DNA from: Sphingomonas sp.
Lineage (GTDB): Bacteria; Pseudomonadota; Alphaproteobacteria; Sphingomonadales; Sphingomonadaceae
Reading direction: 5' to 3'
DNA: 64,000 nt
Assembly: GCF_024508665.1 (NCBI RefSeq)
Contig: NZ_JANINP010000003.1
Coordinates: 344,367 to 408,366 of the forward strand
Below are positions 52,089-60,793 of the stretch, one piece after another; the first letter of the stretch is position 1, and each line of letters starts with the position of its first letter. The notes beneath the pieces were generated by a model. The model worked only from the letters and a program-made list of their open reading frames with translations. It ran no database searches and had not been told where the DNA came from. The position numbers and the translations under genes were made by a program.

Positions 52089-53054
52089 TCAGCGCCGATC
52101 GTTGTCGACCCGATCGTAAGCGGCCTGAATATCGGCGGGCGGGTCGTCGTCGCCTTCTTCGGGCAGATCCTTGTGTTTGACCGCCGCCCAGCGCTCGAGC
52201 CAGTCCATTCCCTCTTTTTCTGCGACGATGTCGGGCGTGCGATAAGCGGGGTCGCGCATCGCGCGATCGAGGCTCACCGGGCGCAAACGAAAACGCCGGA
52301 ACAAGGACGCGAGATCGTCGACCGAATCCGCATTGAGCCGCGTGCAATGCAAGAGCATGACTTGCGCGATATCGCGTCCGAACAGGATGCGTCCGCTCCG
52401 GATCGACCATTCGATCCGGCGGGCAGTGTAAGCAAGATATTCGGCCTTGATCCGTCGTTGGCGCGCGACATCCTTCCGCGCGATGGCATCGTCATAAGGC
52501 TCGGCGAACTCCCAGTCATCCGCATCGATCGTGACCGGTGCGATGCGGTAGCCGTGCCCGGCAAGCCAGCCGTCGATCGTTCGCTTGACCGACATCGGAA
52601 AGCCGGTTTCGAGATAGGGATGCCGGAACCAGCTCAGGCGCCGGTGATATGGTCGAAGAAGAGCATTGGTAACCGGCTCGCCGCGAGCCACGTCGGCAAT
52701 ATAGGCCTCCGCGCCAAGCGTGTTGGGGGATTCGTGCGAAAATGTGTGGTTTCCCAGGACCATCCCGGCATCGAGCCAACGCTTGAGATTGGCGATCTGC
52801 CGATCGCGGTTCAGTTCATCCAGCTTACCCTCGTTGACGAACCCGGTCGCCGGGAAATGATGGCGCTTCAGTCCTCGTAGGATCATCGCGTTGAGATAAT
52901 CGACATAGGGTTGGTCGTTGAGAATGGTCAGCGCCGGAAGGTCGTCGAAGGTGAGCGCGATCCTGCCTTCCCGTGCCCGCGCGGAGGCCGGTTGGCTCAC
53001 GATCAGGACGGCGACCGCCAACATCGCCCTCAATAGCGACGCCGTCGTAGCCAT
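52089..53054 (-). CDS. Exported polysaccharide deacetylase family protein
   Basis: A 321-residue protein with a signal peptide (ATTASLLRAMLAVAVLIVSQPASA) and a NodB-like domain: the acid base pair region IALTFDDLP, and the metal His in GNHTFSHES. Further on, APVTIDADDWEF and VMLLHCTRLNAD fit family motifs 4 and 5. It probably removes acetyl or N-acetyl groups from a surface glycan. ATG 53054 opens the signal peptide. The region further upstream to 53387 has no clear gene. Confidence 0.85.
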   Translation of the reverse strand: MATTASLLRAMLAVAVLIVSQPASARAREGRIALTFDDLPALTILNDQPYVDYLNAMILRGLKRHHFPATGFVNEGKLDELNRDRQIANLKRWLDAGMVLGNHTFSHESPNTLGAEAYIADVARGEPVTNALLRPYHRRLSWFRHPYLETGFPMSVKRTIDGWLAGHGYRIAPVTIDADDWEFAEPYDDAIARKDVARQRRIKAEYLAYTARRIEWSIRSGRILFGRDIAQVMLLHCTRLNADSVDDLASLFRRFRLRPVSLDRAMRDPAYRTPDIVAEKEGMDWLERWAAVKHKDLPEEGDDDPPADIQAAYDRVDNDRR

Positions 53055-53387
53055 TGTCGAGCCGCCGCCGCGGCGCCCATGATTGTCACTTACCCAATTC
53101 AACGGTCGACAAGAGGGATCGCTCGCCATCGGCTCCCCCGCCGACGTGTCAGTTCGATCCCGCAACGGCTGCAATGGCTCACGTCGAAGCCCGACCCCGA
53201 CGTCGAGTTGCCCCAGTTCATATGATCCCGATCCGGTAGATGTCGGCCGAACGAACAAAGAAGCTTGTCGATTGCCATTGGATATCCAATCCGATGTGCC
53301 GACCATCCTTATACCCCAAGATATAAGCTCATGAGCACTCAAAACCGTTCAGATCGGGGATGCTCTGCACGACGGTCGAACCCCGCG
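53055..53387. other. Gene-free stretch of lower GC
   Basis: No supported gene. From about 53240 to 53345 the GC content is visibly lower than the neighbourhood. It holds the palindrome ATTGGATATCCAAT (53277-53290) and the inverted repeat CTTATA...TATAAG (53311-53330). It may contain the deacetylase promoter or a decayed insertion next to the tRNA. Confidence 0.5.
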
Positions 53388-53693
53388 TCATTCATCCCGT
53401 CGAACCAATTCCTTAGCGAGCGCCAGCGCCACCCATTTCTTTGATAGCCCCACGCTCTGGGCATAGGCTCTCGCCATGGCGAAGGACAGATCGCGCGATG
53501 GCAGCCTGTCGAAGTCCGAATTCTCAGGCGCTCCGACCACGTCCGGATCGGCACCGATTCGCCGGGCGATGTCCTCCAACGACAAGCCCGCCCTCAGCCG
53601 CCCACGCCATAATGCCTCGCCGACCTGGATCGAAATGGCCCATCCGGCGGTCGGCGGGCGATACAAAGATCTGTGCAAGTGGCGGGATCGCAC
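53388..53693 (-). CDS. Possible small HTH (Xre/RodZ-type) protein
   Basis: Up to 101 residues, of which about 25-100 look like a helix-turn-helix domain: VGEALWRGRLRAGLSLEDIARRIGADPDVVGAPE, then FAMARAYAQSVGLSKKWVALALAKELVRR. The form GExLxxxRxxxGLSLEDIA is that of RodZ-like and Xre HTH proteins. The start is unclear (GTG 53693 or a later TTG), with no Shine-Dalgarno. It lies just downstream of tRNA-Val on the same strand, so it could also be a leftover fragment. It may be broken at the 5' end. Confidence 0.42.
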   Translation of the reverse strand: MRSRHLHRSLYRPPTAGWAISIQVGEALWRGRLRAGLSLEDIARRIGADPDVVGAPENSDFDRLPSRDLSFAMARAYAQSVGLSKKWVALALAKELVRRDE

Positions 53694-53726
53694 GAGCGCC
53701 GGGAAATGCTGCTCGGCAGATGCACA

Positions 53727-53760
53727 AAAGGCTCGGAAGACTTTAGCCTTCCGAGCCTTT
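53727..53760 (-). terminator. Terminator after tRNA-Val
   Basis: Perfect 13-base arms AAAGGCTCGGAAG/CTTCCGAGCCTTT with an eight-base loop begin four bases past the tRNA 3' end on the minus strand, giving a TTTT run. Confidence 0.88.
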
Positions 53761-53763
53761 CGA

Positions 53764-53838
53764 TGGTGGGCGTGGCAAGGATTGAACTTGCGACCCCTGC
53801 GATGTCAACACAGTGCTCTACCACTGAGCTACACGCCC
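53764..53838 (-). tRNA. tRNA-Val (GAC)
   Basis: A 75-base cloverleaf on the minus strand. The acceptor stem GGGCGTG/CACGCCC is perfect; the D arm is GCTCAGTGGTAGAGC; the anticodon stem CTGTG/CGCAG holds the loop TTGACAT with anticodon GAC (Val, GUC/GUU codons); the T arm contains GTTCAATCC; and CCA is encoded. It has its own terminator. Confidence 0.96.
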
Positions 53839-53891
53839 ACGGGGAGGGCGCCCTGTAGCGGCGCTTCCGCCGCTGTGCAAGCGGGTAAACT

Positions 53892-54269
53892 CTATAACCC
53901 GCCGTTGGCGCTTTCGACCTCGAACAGGCGGTCGACCTCGATCACGAGATCCCTGAGATGGAACGGTTTGGACAGCACGCGGGCATTGGGCATCTGCTTG
54001 CCGGCGCGAAGAGTAACTGCGGCGAAGCCAGTGATGAACATGACGCGCATGTCGGGTGCGATCTCCGACACTTTTTGCGCCAGTTCGATCCCGTCCATCT
54101 CGGGCATGACGATGTCGGTCAGCAGCAGATCGAAATGCTCGGTTTCGATCAGCGGCAGCGCGGCGGTACCGCGATCGACGGCGGTGACGGCATAGCCCGA
54201 TCGTTCCAGCGCGCGCGTCAGATATTCGCGCATCACCGAATCGTCCTCGGCCAGTAGTATCCTGATCAT
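53892..54269 (-). CDS. cpdR: CpdR response regulator
   Basis: A 125-residue single receiver domain. LLAEDDSVMREYLTRALERSGYAVT begins it, with phosphoacceptor Asp52 in LLLTDIVMPEMDG, Thr80 in MFITGFAAV and Lys101 in VLSKPFHLRDLV. The segment LTDIVMPEMDGIELA with FITGFAAV is that of CpdR, which in Caulobacter directs ClpXP to CtrA when unphosphorylated. It is divergent from the formylglutamate hydrolase gene. Start ATG 54269; longer frames add unrelated sequence. Confidence 0.92.
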   Translation of the reverse strand: MIRILLAEDDSVMREYLTRALERSGYAVTAVDRGTAALPLIETEHFDLLLTDIVMPEMDGIELAQKVSEIAPDMRVMFITGFAAVTLRAGKQMPNARVLSKPFHLRDLVIEVDRLFEVESANGGL

Positions 54270-54360
54270 GCCCGTCCGCTGCCTTGTGTCCCCGGGCGTT
54301 TTATGCCCCAAGGGCTTAAGATTTTCCAGCGTCGCGCGACGATTGCCCCAATGCGATACG

Positions 54361-55227
54361 ATGAGTAGATTCGTCCGCATGGCCGCTCCCTCGTTCGATC
54401 GCGTCGGACCAATCCCGCCGGACAGCCCGGTGATCCTGTCGGTGCCGCATGCCGGGCGCGAGTATCCGCTTCAGCTGCGCGCCGCCGCCGCCGTGCCGGT
54501 CGCCTCGATGCTGGCGCTGGAGGATCGCCATGCCGATGATGTCGCGCTGGCAGCGCGGATCGACGAGACCGTATTCGTGCAACGCCGCGCGCGCGCCTGG
54601 ATCGACCTCAACCGCGGCGAGGACGAGCGCGACCCGATGATCGACGACGGCGCGCGGCCGATCCCGGCCGGCGCCGCCGCGACCAAATTGCGCAGCGGGC
54701 TGGGCCTGGTGCCGCGGCGATCGGCGCCCGGGGTCGCGATCTGGAACCGACGACTGGGCGACGACGAAGTGCGGCAGCGCATTGTCCAGGATCACCGCCC
54801 CTATCATTCCGCGCTTGCCGACGCGTTGGCGGTCGCGCGCGAGCGGTTCGGGGCCGCTTTGTTGCTCGACGTCCATTCGATGCCGCCATTGCCCGGAGGC
54901 GCCGCCGCGCGCGTGGTAATAGGTGACCGCTTCGGCCGCAGCGCGGGCGGGCGGCTGGTCCATCGGCTGGAAGGGGAAGTCGTCGCCACAGGCCATCGCG
55001 CGGCGCTCAACACGCCCTATCCGGGTGGGTATATCCTGTCGCGCCACGGCCGCCCCCACGAGCATATCCACGCAATCCAGATCGAGATCGACCGGCGACT
55101 TTATCTCGACCCCGGCCTGACCCTGCCCGGCAAGGGTCTGGCCGGCACCGCCGCATTACTGCGCCGGATGATCGATGCCGTAACCGACGAATTGCTGACC
55201 GGCGGGCTGGCGCTCGCTGCGGAATGA
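54361..55227 (+). CDS. N-formylglutamate amidohydrolase family protein
   Basis: About 288 residues. Family marks are VILSVPHAGREYP, LALEDRHADDVA, RAWIDLNRGEDERDP, LLLDVHSMPP and LNTPYPGGYILSRHGRPHEHIHAIQIEIDRRLYLD, with the zinc ligands in the HAG, ED-x-D and DVHS regions. It hydrolyses N-formylglutamate in histidine breakdown, or a related N-acyl amino acid. ATG 54361 or 54379 are possible; neither has a clear Shine-Dalgarno. No hut genes are nearby. Confidence 0.87.
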   Translation: MSRFVRMAAPSFDRVGPIPPDSPVILSVPHAGREYPLQLRAAAAVPVASMLALEDRHADDVALAARIDETVFVQRRARAWIDLNRGEDERDPMIDDGARPIPAGAAATKLRSGLGLVPRRSAPGVAIWNRRLGDDEVRQRIVQDHRPYHSALADALAVARERFGAALLLDVHSMPPLPGGAAARVVIGDRFGRSAGGRLVHRLEGEVVATGHRAALNTPYPGGYILSRHGRPHEHIHAIQIEIDRRLYLDPGLTLPGKGLAGTAALLRRMIDAVTDELLTGGLALAAE

Positions 55228-55284
55228 GGTGGGCTGAGAAGTCGACCGTCCTGGATCGGCAGGTCGCGACCCGATGGTGGACGC

Positions 55285-55512
55285 TTAGGGCGTGTCTGCT
55301 TTGGCGCCTCGGCGAACGGCAGCGGCGGACATTAGGATACGCTCGACAATCGCTTCAAACTCTTCTCGTCCGATCGGATCGAGAGCATCGTATGTGGCCA
55401 CGGGTTCTGGCCACCATCCATGTAACTTACCCCAGCTATCAAGCTCTCGGGCGGCCGCCTCAATTTCCATGGCCGAAGGCCGATCGGCATCAATGAAGTT
55501 CGAAGGGTGCAT
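55285..55512 (-). CDS. Possible 75-residue hypothetical protein
   Basis: An acidic frame with protein-like composition: SAMEIEAAARELDSWGKLHGWWPEPVATYDALDPIGREEFEAIVERIL. Helix-like Glu/Ala stretches and a Trp-rich turn are visible. No family is recognised, and no Shine-Dalgarno precedes ATG 55512. It stands alone, so a chance frame is possible, but the residue pattern is better than that of overlapping frames. Confidence 0.38.
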   Translation of the reverse strand: MHPSNFIDADRPSAMEIEAAARELDSWGKLHGWWPEPVATYDALDPIGREEFEAIVERILMSAAAVRRGAKADTP

Positions 55513-55627
55513 GCGGTAAATTTAGACCACTGTGCCGTTGCTCGCCAACCTTTGATAAACCTGCCGGTCGGCAATCCACCCAATAGCGGCCTCACGCCGG
55601 CGGCCTGACCGATCTCGCCCAGCCCAT

Positions 55628-55733
55628 AAAAAACCACCCCGGGCAAATGCCCGAGGTGGCCAAGGTTCAGGGAGGAGACACGCCCGAAAGCGTGCCTGCA
55701 CGACCTCGCGAAAGGGGGGACACGAAGCCGTAC
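55628..55733 (-). ncRNA. Putative sRNA with UCCUCCCUGAA core (copy B)
   Basis: On the minus strand, a hairpin (GCACGC-UUUCGG-GCGUGU) is followed by CUCCUCCCUGAA and then a strong terminator: CCACCTCGGGC, loop, GCCCGGGGTGG and TTTTTT. The predicted transcript is about 105 nt, starting seven bases after the -10 of its own promoter. Copy A near 25.9 kb has the same core, the same UUCGGGC loop context and the same order of parts. The conserved core is complementary to Shine-Dalgarno sequences, which suggests translational control. No coding potential is evident. Confidence 0.7.
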
Positions 55734-55739
55734 TTCAGC

Positions 55740-55768
55740 AACATAGGTCGATGAGATTACCGTTTCAA
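55740..55768 (-). promoter_or_regulatory. Promoter of sRNA copy B
   Basis: On the minus strand TTGAAA (55768-55763) and TATGTT (55745-55740) are spaced by exactly 17 bases. CTTGAAA with CCTATGTT also fits an RpoH-type promoter of alphaproteobacteria, so heat or oxidative stress control is possible. Confidence 0.65.
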
Positions 55769-55800
55769 GACTCGGACTAGAACGTTCTCAATGGAGAATT

Positions 55801-56352
55801 TCATCCATTCCGGTTCAATCCCGGTGCCATCCGGCCGAGCACGGCGTCGCGCAGCAACAGATGGTGGCGCAGCGCCGCTGCGACGTGCAGCACGACCAGC
55901 CCGAGCATGGCATAACCGACTATGCCGTGGAGATTATGACCCAGCTTCGCCATCGCGCCCGATATCGGCAGCGGCGGGACCGGAAACAGCCAGAACCATG
56001 CCATTGGCCGTAGCCGCGCCGGATTGGAAGACAGCATCCAGCCGGTCAGCGGTAATAGCAGCAGCAGCGCGTAGAAGGCCCAATGCACCGCCTTTGCCAC
56101 TGCGCGCTCCCAGCCCGTCATGTCGACAGGCAGCGGTGGCGGCCGATGCGTCAGCCGCCAGCCCAGCCGCAGCAGCGTCAGCGCCAACACGGTGAGCCCG
56201 ATCGACTTGTGGATCGGGATCACCCATTTGATGCCGTCGAGCAAAGATTCGTGGAACAGGCCGAGCGCGAGGTTGACGAGGACCAGCAACGCGATCGCCC
56301 AATGGAGCCAGATCGCGCCCCACGAATAGCGGTCGGTTCGGATCAGCGTCAT
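55801..56352 (-). CDS. Cytochrome b561-type di-heme membrane protein
   Basis: About 183 residues with four main helices. The heme His are probably in IWLHWAIALLV, PIHKSIGLTVLAL, NLHGIVGYAMLGLVVLHVAAALRHH. It is of the bacterial cytochrome b561 (CybB) type, passing electrons between quinol and another acceptor such as superoxide. ATG 56352 is likely; a GTG three codons earlier is possible. The putative sRNA lies downstream. Confidence 0.88.
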   Translation of the reverse strand: MTLIRTDRYSWGAIWLHWAIALLVLVNLALGLFHESLLDGIKWVIPIHKSIGLTVLALTLLRLGWRLTHRPPPLPVDMTGWERAVAKAVHWAFYALLLLLPLTGWMLSSNPARLRPMAWFWLFPVPPLPISGAMAKLGHNLHGIVGYAMLGLVVLHVAAALRHHLLLRDAVLGRMAPGLNRNG

Positions 56353-56382
56353 CCTCGTCACTCGATGCGCCGCGAGTCGTCT

Positions 56383-57153
56383 TTAGGCGACGAGCTGCGG
56401 CGCCGGCATCAGTCCCAATTGCATCTGACGCGTGAAGATCTCGCGCATCACCGACAGCGAGAACAGGTGCGCATAGATCAGCGGCAGCAGGCCCGATTGG
56501 GTCATCTTGCGCAGCTGGTCGCCGCGCAATTCCTTGAGCTTCTCTTCATTGATCATGCGGAAGCCCGAATAGACGAATGGCTTGTCGGCGCCGTCGGGCT
56601 GGATCGTCACTTCGCCGTCCATCAACAGGTCGAGTTCGCGCAGCTCGTTCATGAACGCCGCGGTGCGGGCGCCGGCTTCCTCGAATTGCTGGTTGAACTC
56701 GAGGATGTTCTTGGTGACCTCGGTCGGCGCGCCATCCGCGAACAGCGGCTCGCCGTCGTCGAACGCACCGATCGTCTCCGAGCTCGGATCGAAACACAAG
56801 GTCAGCTCTTCGGCCTCGGGGCGCAGGCGCGCGAGGAGATATGGATAGCGGCGGATATAGGCCGGAACGTAGGTATAGGGCTCGCGCAGCTGGCCCTTTT
56901 CGTCGATGAAGACGTTGACGCCCTCGTTCAGGCCCATCAGCGCCAGCGGCACGCCATCGTCACCTTGCGAGAAGACGATCGGCATGTTGCGCTGCGCCAT
57001 CGGGAATTCGTCGACCGTCAGCGGGATCGCATGCTGGTTCGCCAGGAACGGCGCGCCGTTGGACGGCCGGATGCGAAAATTGCCATGCTGCTCGCTCGAA
57101 AGCGGTTCGAGCGCATTATAGAAAAGCGGAAGCGACTGCGGCGCGCTGGCCAT
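56383..57153 (-). CDS. SapC family protein
   Basis: A 256-residue protein with the SapC-type core: LFYNALEPLSSEQHGNFRI, AFLANQHAIPLTVDEFP-like PFLANQHAIPLTVDEFPMAQRNMPIVFS, YIRRYPYLLARL and CFDPSSETIG. Named after a Campylobacter S-layer transport protein, its role in alphaproteobacteria is unknown; it is often near TonB or tryptophan halogenase genes, which are not present here. ATG 57153 follows GGAGTAGGG. It lies downstream of the FAD-linked oxidase. Confidence 0.87.
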   Translation of the reverse strand: MASAPQSLPLFYNALEPLSSEQHGNFRIRPSNGAPFLANQHAIPLTVDEFPMAQRNMPIVFSQGDDGVPLALMGLNEGVNVFIDEKGQLREPYTYVPAYIRRYPYLLARLRPEAEELTLCFDPSSETIGAFDDGEPLFADGAPTEVTKNILEFNQQFEEAGARTAAFMNELRELDLLMDGEVTIQPDGADKPFVYSGFRMINEEKLKELRGDQLRKMTQSGLLPLIYAHLFSLSVMREIFTRQMQLGLMPAPQLVA

Positions 57154-57217
57154 TACCCTACTCCAATCGAATCTCTTGAACGCGGCTCCCCCAAGAAGCC
57201 GCACGTGGCCGTGCGCC

Positions 57218-58666
57218 CTAAGGGGTGGCGCCGTCGGGCGCAAGGATAACGAGCTTGCCCGGATTCATCAATTCGCGCGGATCGAATGCGGTTTTGATCG
57301 CACGCAGCGCCATCATCCGCGCCGGCGAGGACAGACGCGCCAGCTCGTCGCGTTTCAGCTGGCCGATGCCGTGCTCGGCCGAGATCGACCCGCCCGCGGC
57401 GACGACGAGGTCATGGACGAATGCCGAGATGACATGGCCTTCCTGCCCGTACCAACTCGGCCCGTCCGTACCGACCGGAGCGCGCACGTGGAAATGAACG
57501 TTGCCGTCACCGAGATGGCCAAACCCGGCCGCACGCGTCCCGGGGAAGCGCGCCTCCACTGTTTTCGCGCCTTCGGTGAGGAAGCGCGGCATGCCGGCGA
57601 CCGGCACCGAGATATCGTGCTGCAGTGCTGGCCCCTCGGCTCGCGAGGCTTCGGGAATGGTCTCACGGATTTTCCACAAGGCGTCGGCCTGCGCCTCGCT
57701 GGCCGCGACGACCGCATCCTCGACCTCGCCTGCCGCGAGCGCATTACCGAGCAACCGTTCGAGCAAAGCCGCCGGCGATTCGCCGGCGGACGCCGCGCGC
57801 GTCGCCTCGATCAGGACGTGCCAGCCATGATTGCCGCCCAACGGCGCGCGCGTTCCTGGGACATGGCGGATCACCGCATCGAGGAAGCTTTGCGGGATGA
57901 TCTCGAAACTTTCGACAGTCTGGGTCGCCCCCTGCAGTCGTCGCAACAGCGCCAGCGCGCGTTCGGGATCGGCGAGGCCGACCCAGGCCACCGCGCGATC
58001 CAGGATCGCGGGGACGAGTCGCAATGTCGCCGCGGTGATCACCCCGATCGTGCCTTCCGCCCCGATCAGCAGCTGGTTGAGATCGTAGCCGCGATTGTCC
58101 TTCTTGAGCGCGGCGAGCCCGTCGTGGAGCGTGCCGTCAGGGAACACCGCCTCGATCCCCGCGACCAGTCCGCGCATCGTCCCGAACCGCAGCACCTGCG
58201 TGCCGCCAGCATTGGTCGAGGCTAGGCCGCCGATCGTTGCGCTGCCCTTTGCGCCCAGGGTGAGCGGGAAGCGCATCCCTTCGGCCAGCGCGGCGTCGTG
58301 GAGGTTGGACAGGATCACGCCCGCCTCGGCCACCGCCAAAGCGTCGGCCGGCCGGAGCGAACGAATGCGATTCAATCGTCGTGTCGACAGGATCAGCGCC
58401 GAGCCATCGTGCGGCGGCGTAGCGCCGGCGACCATCGAGGTGTTACCCCCTTGCGGTACCAGCGCGACGCCAAGGTCACGCGCCTTCGCAACCACCAATT
58501 GCACGCCGGCGACCGTATCGGGTGCAAGGATCGCGGGACTGCTGCCATGAAAACGTCCGCGCCAGTCGGTCAGCCACGGCGCGATGTCCGCGGGATCGGT
58601 GACGACCGCCTTGTCGCCCAGCGCGGCGCGGACAGCGGCGGTCAACTCGGTCTGTGCGGGCGTCAT
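57218..58666 (-). CDS. FAD-linked oxidase (D-lactate/D-2-hydroxyglutarate dehydrogenase family)
   Basis: A 482-residue flavoprotein. The PCMH FAD-binding domain is seen in VALVPQGGNTSMVAGATPP, SLRPADALAVAEAGVIL, GSATIGGLASTNAGGTQVLRFGTMRGLV and LLIGAEGTIGVITAATLRL. The C-terminal cap has RAAGFGHLGDGNVHFHVRAP and SISAEHGIGQLKRDEL, the GlcD/DLD metal and substrate motifs. It oxidises a D-2-hydroxy acid; which one is not clear. It lies upstream of sapC. Confidence 0.92.
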   Translation of the reverse strand: MTPAQTELTAAVRAALGDKAVVTDPADIAPWLTDWRGRFHGSSPAILAPDTVAGVQLVVAKARDLGVALVPQGGNTSMVAGATPPHDGSALILSTRRLNRIRSLRPADALAVAEAGVILSNLHDAALAEGMRFPLTLGAKGSATIGGLASTNAGGTQVLRFGTMRGLVAGIEAVFPDGTLHDGLAALKKDNRGYDLNQLLIGAEGTIGVITAATLRLVPAILDRAVAWVGLADPERALALLRRLQGATQTVESFEIIPQSFLDAVIRHVPGTRAPLGGNHGWHVLIEATRAASAGESPAALLERLLGNALAAGEVEDAVVAASEAQADALWKIRETIPEASRAEGPALQHDISVPVAGMPRFLTEGAKTVEARFPGTRAAGFGHLGDGNVHFHVRAPVGTDGPSWYGQEGHVISAFVHDLVVAAGGSISAEHGIGQLKRDELARLSSPARMMALRAIKTAFDPRELMNPGKLVILAPDGATP

Positions 58667-58746
58667 GGCCAATGGCGCTAGCACGGCATGGGATACGTAT
58701 CCAATTCATTGCGTGTTCAAATTATGGCCTTACCAAGGCGCGCTTC

Positions 58747-59208
58747 ATGCCGAATCCGTCCCTTGCCGCCTTTGCCTTGATTGCCTCCATCGCCGCGGCC
58801 GCTACTCCCGCGCCCGCCGGCCAGGTGATCGGCACCGAACTGGCGCAAGTGACGATTCGCGGGCGGATCATCATCCGCGTCCCCAGCAGATTGCGTGGCG
58901 CGCCCGCACAACAACCCACACCGGCGCAACCGATCAAATGGGCCGAGAAAAAGGGTCCCAAATGCATTGCCGCCGACCAGTTGGGCGGCGCGATCGTAGC
59001 GACCGATTATGTCGACCTGGTGCTGCGCGGAGGCGACCGCGTCCGCGCCGAGCTCGACGGCGATTGTTCGGGCCTCGGCTATTATGGCGGTTTCTACGTC
59101 AAACCCTCGGCCGACGGCCAGGTCTGCGCCGGACGCGATTCGATCCGTACGCGCTCGGGCGATCAATGCACGATCAGGAAGTTCAAGAAGCTGGTCGCCA
59201 AGAAGTGA
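58747..59208 (+). CDS. Exported protein of unknown function
   Basis: A 153-residue protein with a signal peptide (AAFALIASIAAAATPAPAGQ). Three or four Cys lie in the mature domain (GPKCIAADQLGG, DGDCSGLGYYGGFYV, QVCAGRDS, DQCTIRKF), suggesting disulfides, and the end is Lys-rich (KFKKLVAKK). No named family is recognised; the pattern looks like small exported proteins conserved in sphingomonads. It is divergent from the oxidase gene. Confidence 0.68.
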   Translation: MPNPSLAAFALIASIAAAATPAPAGQVIGTELAQVTIRGRIIIRVPSRLRGAPAQQPTPAQPIKWAEKKGPKCIAADQLGGAIVATDYVDLVLRGGDRVRAELDGDCSGLGYYGGFYVKPSADGQVCAGRDSIRTRSGDQCTIRKFKKLVAKK

Positions 59209-59373
59209 GTCTTAGCGCGTCTCACGGCGCATAGCGGCACCGCCGCGACCGAAACTCGCTCTTCCGCGAGGTTCACAAATAAACGCTCAAGCTTGACTTT
59301 CGGCAACTGATCGGCAAGCGCGCACGTTGTTGGATGGCGCACCTGCGCGCCGCCCATTTTTCCGGATTTATGG

Positions 59374-60786
59374 ATGCCTTTTGCCGACCTCGGCCTTTCA
59401 GATGAGTTGCTCCGCGCCGTAGGCGAATCGGGCTATACCGAACCGACTCCGATCCAGGCTGCGACCATTCCCAGCGTGCTGATGATGCGCGACATCATCG
59501 GCATCGCGCAGACCGGCACCGGCAAGACGGCCGCGTTCGTGCTGCCGATGATCGATATTCTCGGCCATGGCCGCAGCCGCGCGCTGATGCCGCGCAGCCT
59601 GATCCTTGAGCCGACGCGCGAATTGGCCGCGCAGGTCGCCGAGAATTTCGAGAAATACGGCAAGTATCACAAGCTCTCGATGGCGCTGCTCATCGGCGGC
59701 GTACAGATGGGCGATCAGATCAAGGCGCTGGAAAAGGGCGTCGACGTGCTGATCGCGACACCGGGCCGGCTGATGGACCTGTTCGAGCGCGGCAAGATTC
59801 TGCTGACCCAGTGCAACCTGCTGGTGATCGACGAAGCCGACCGCATGCTCGACATGGGCTTCATCCCCGATATCGAAAATATCTGCACCAAGTTGCCGGC
59901 CAATCGCCAGACGCTCCTGTTCTCGGCAACCATGCCGCCGCCGATCAAGAAGCTGGCCGACAAGTTCCTGTCGAACCCCAAGACGATCGAGGTCGCGCGC
60001 CCCGCCACCGCCAATACCAACATCACCCAATGGGTGGTGCCGGTCGGCAGCGCGAGCCACGCCAAGCGCGCGGCGCTGCGCCAGTTGCTCGGTCAGGAAG
60101 AGGTCAAGACCGCGATCATCTTCTGCAATCGCAAGACCACGGTGCGCGAACTCAACAAGAGCCTGCGGAGCCATGGCTTTTCGAGCGGGGAGATCCATGG
60201 CGACATGGAGCAGCCGCAACGGATCGCGGAGCTCGAACGGTTCAAGAAGGGCGAGATCAACATTCTGGTCGCCTCCGATGTCGCCGCCCGCGGACTCGAC
60301 ATCAAGGGTGTCAGCCATGTCTTCAATTTCGACGCGCCCTGGCACCCCGACGATTACATCCACCGCATCGGCCGCACCGGCCGCGCCGGCGCCACCGGTG
60401 TCGCTTACACCTTCTCGTCAAGTGCGGATGCCGAGAATATCGAGAATATCGAAAAGCTGACCGGCATGAAGATCCCCCGGCTGGAAGGTGGCCCGCCGCC
60501 CGAAGCCGAGGAAAAGCCCCGCGCCCGCGCCGGTCGCGATGAAAAGCCGAAACGCGCGCGCGCCGCATCGGGCCGGAAGGCCGCCGCGGAGGAAACGCCC
60601 GAGGCGCCCGCACCGCGCGCGGAGAAGCCCGCGCGCCGCGAGGAACCGCGGTCGCGTCGTGAAGAAACCCGCCCGCGCCATGACGAGCCCCGCCCCCGCC
60701 GCGGTCGCGAGCAAGACGATGGGCCGGACGAAGGCTGGAACGGACCGGTGCCCGACTTCCTCAGCGTGGTGCTGACTGGTAATTGA
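59374..60786 (+). CDS. DEAD-box RNA helicase (RhlE-like)
   Basis: A 470-residue helicase. It has the Q motif (TEPTPIQAATIP), motif I AQTGTGKT, PTRELA, DEAD as VIDEADRMLDMGF, SAT, and motifs V and VI as RGLDIKGVSHVFNFD and HRIGRTGRAG. The tail from about residue 370 is rich in Arg, Lys, Pro and Glu, and disordered. It resembles RhlE/CsdA-like enzymes in ribosome assembly or mRNA decay. It is followed by a DUF1289 gene whose Shine-Dalgarno lies at its stop codon. Confidence 0.94.
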   Translation: MPFADLGLSDELLRAVGESGYTEPTPIQAATIPSVLMMRDIIGIAQTGTGKTAAFVLPMIDILGHGRSRALMPRSLILEPTRELAAQVAENFEKYGKYHKLSMALLIGGVQMGDQIKALEKGVDVLIATPGRLMDLFERGKILLTQCNLLVIDEADRMLDMGFIPDIENICTKLPANRQTLLFSATMPPPIKKLADKFLSNPKTIEVARPATANTNITQWVVPVGSASHAKRAALRQLLGQEEVKTAIIFCNRKTTVRELNKSLRSHGFSSGEIHGDMEQPQRIAELERFKKGEINILVASDVAARGLDIKGVSHVFNFDAPWHPDDYIHRIGRTGRAGATGVAYTFSSSADAENIENIEKLTGMKIPRLEGGPPPEAEEKPRARAGRDEKPKRARAASGRKAAAEETPEAPAPRAEKPARREEPRSRREETRPRHDEPRPRRGREQDDGPDEGWNGPVPDFLSVVLTGN

Positions 60787-60793
60787 GGCACGC

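Noticed and set aside
53700..53860. Attachment site of an integrated element at tRNA-Val
   Set aside because: No second copy of the tRNA 3' end and no integrase gene was seen in the flanking 10 kb.
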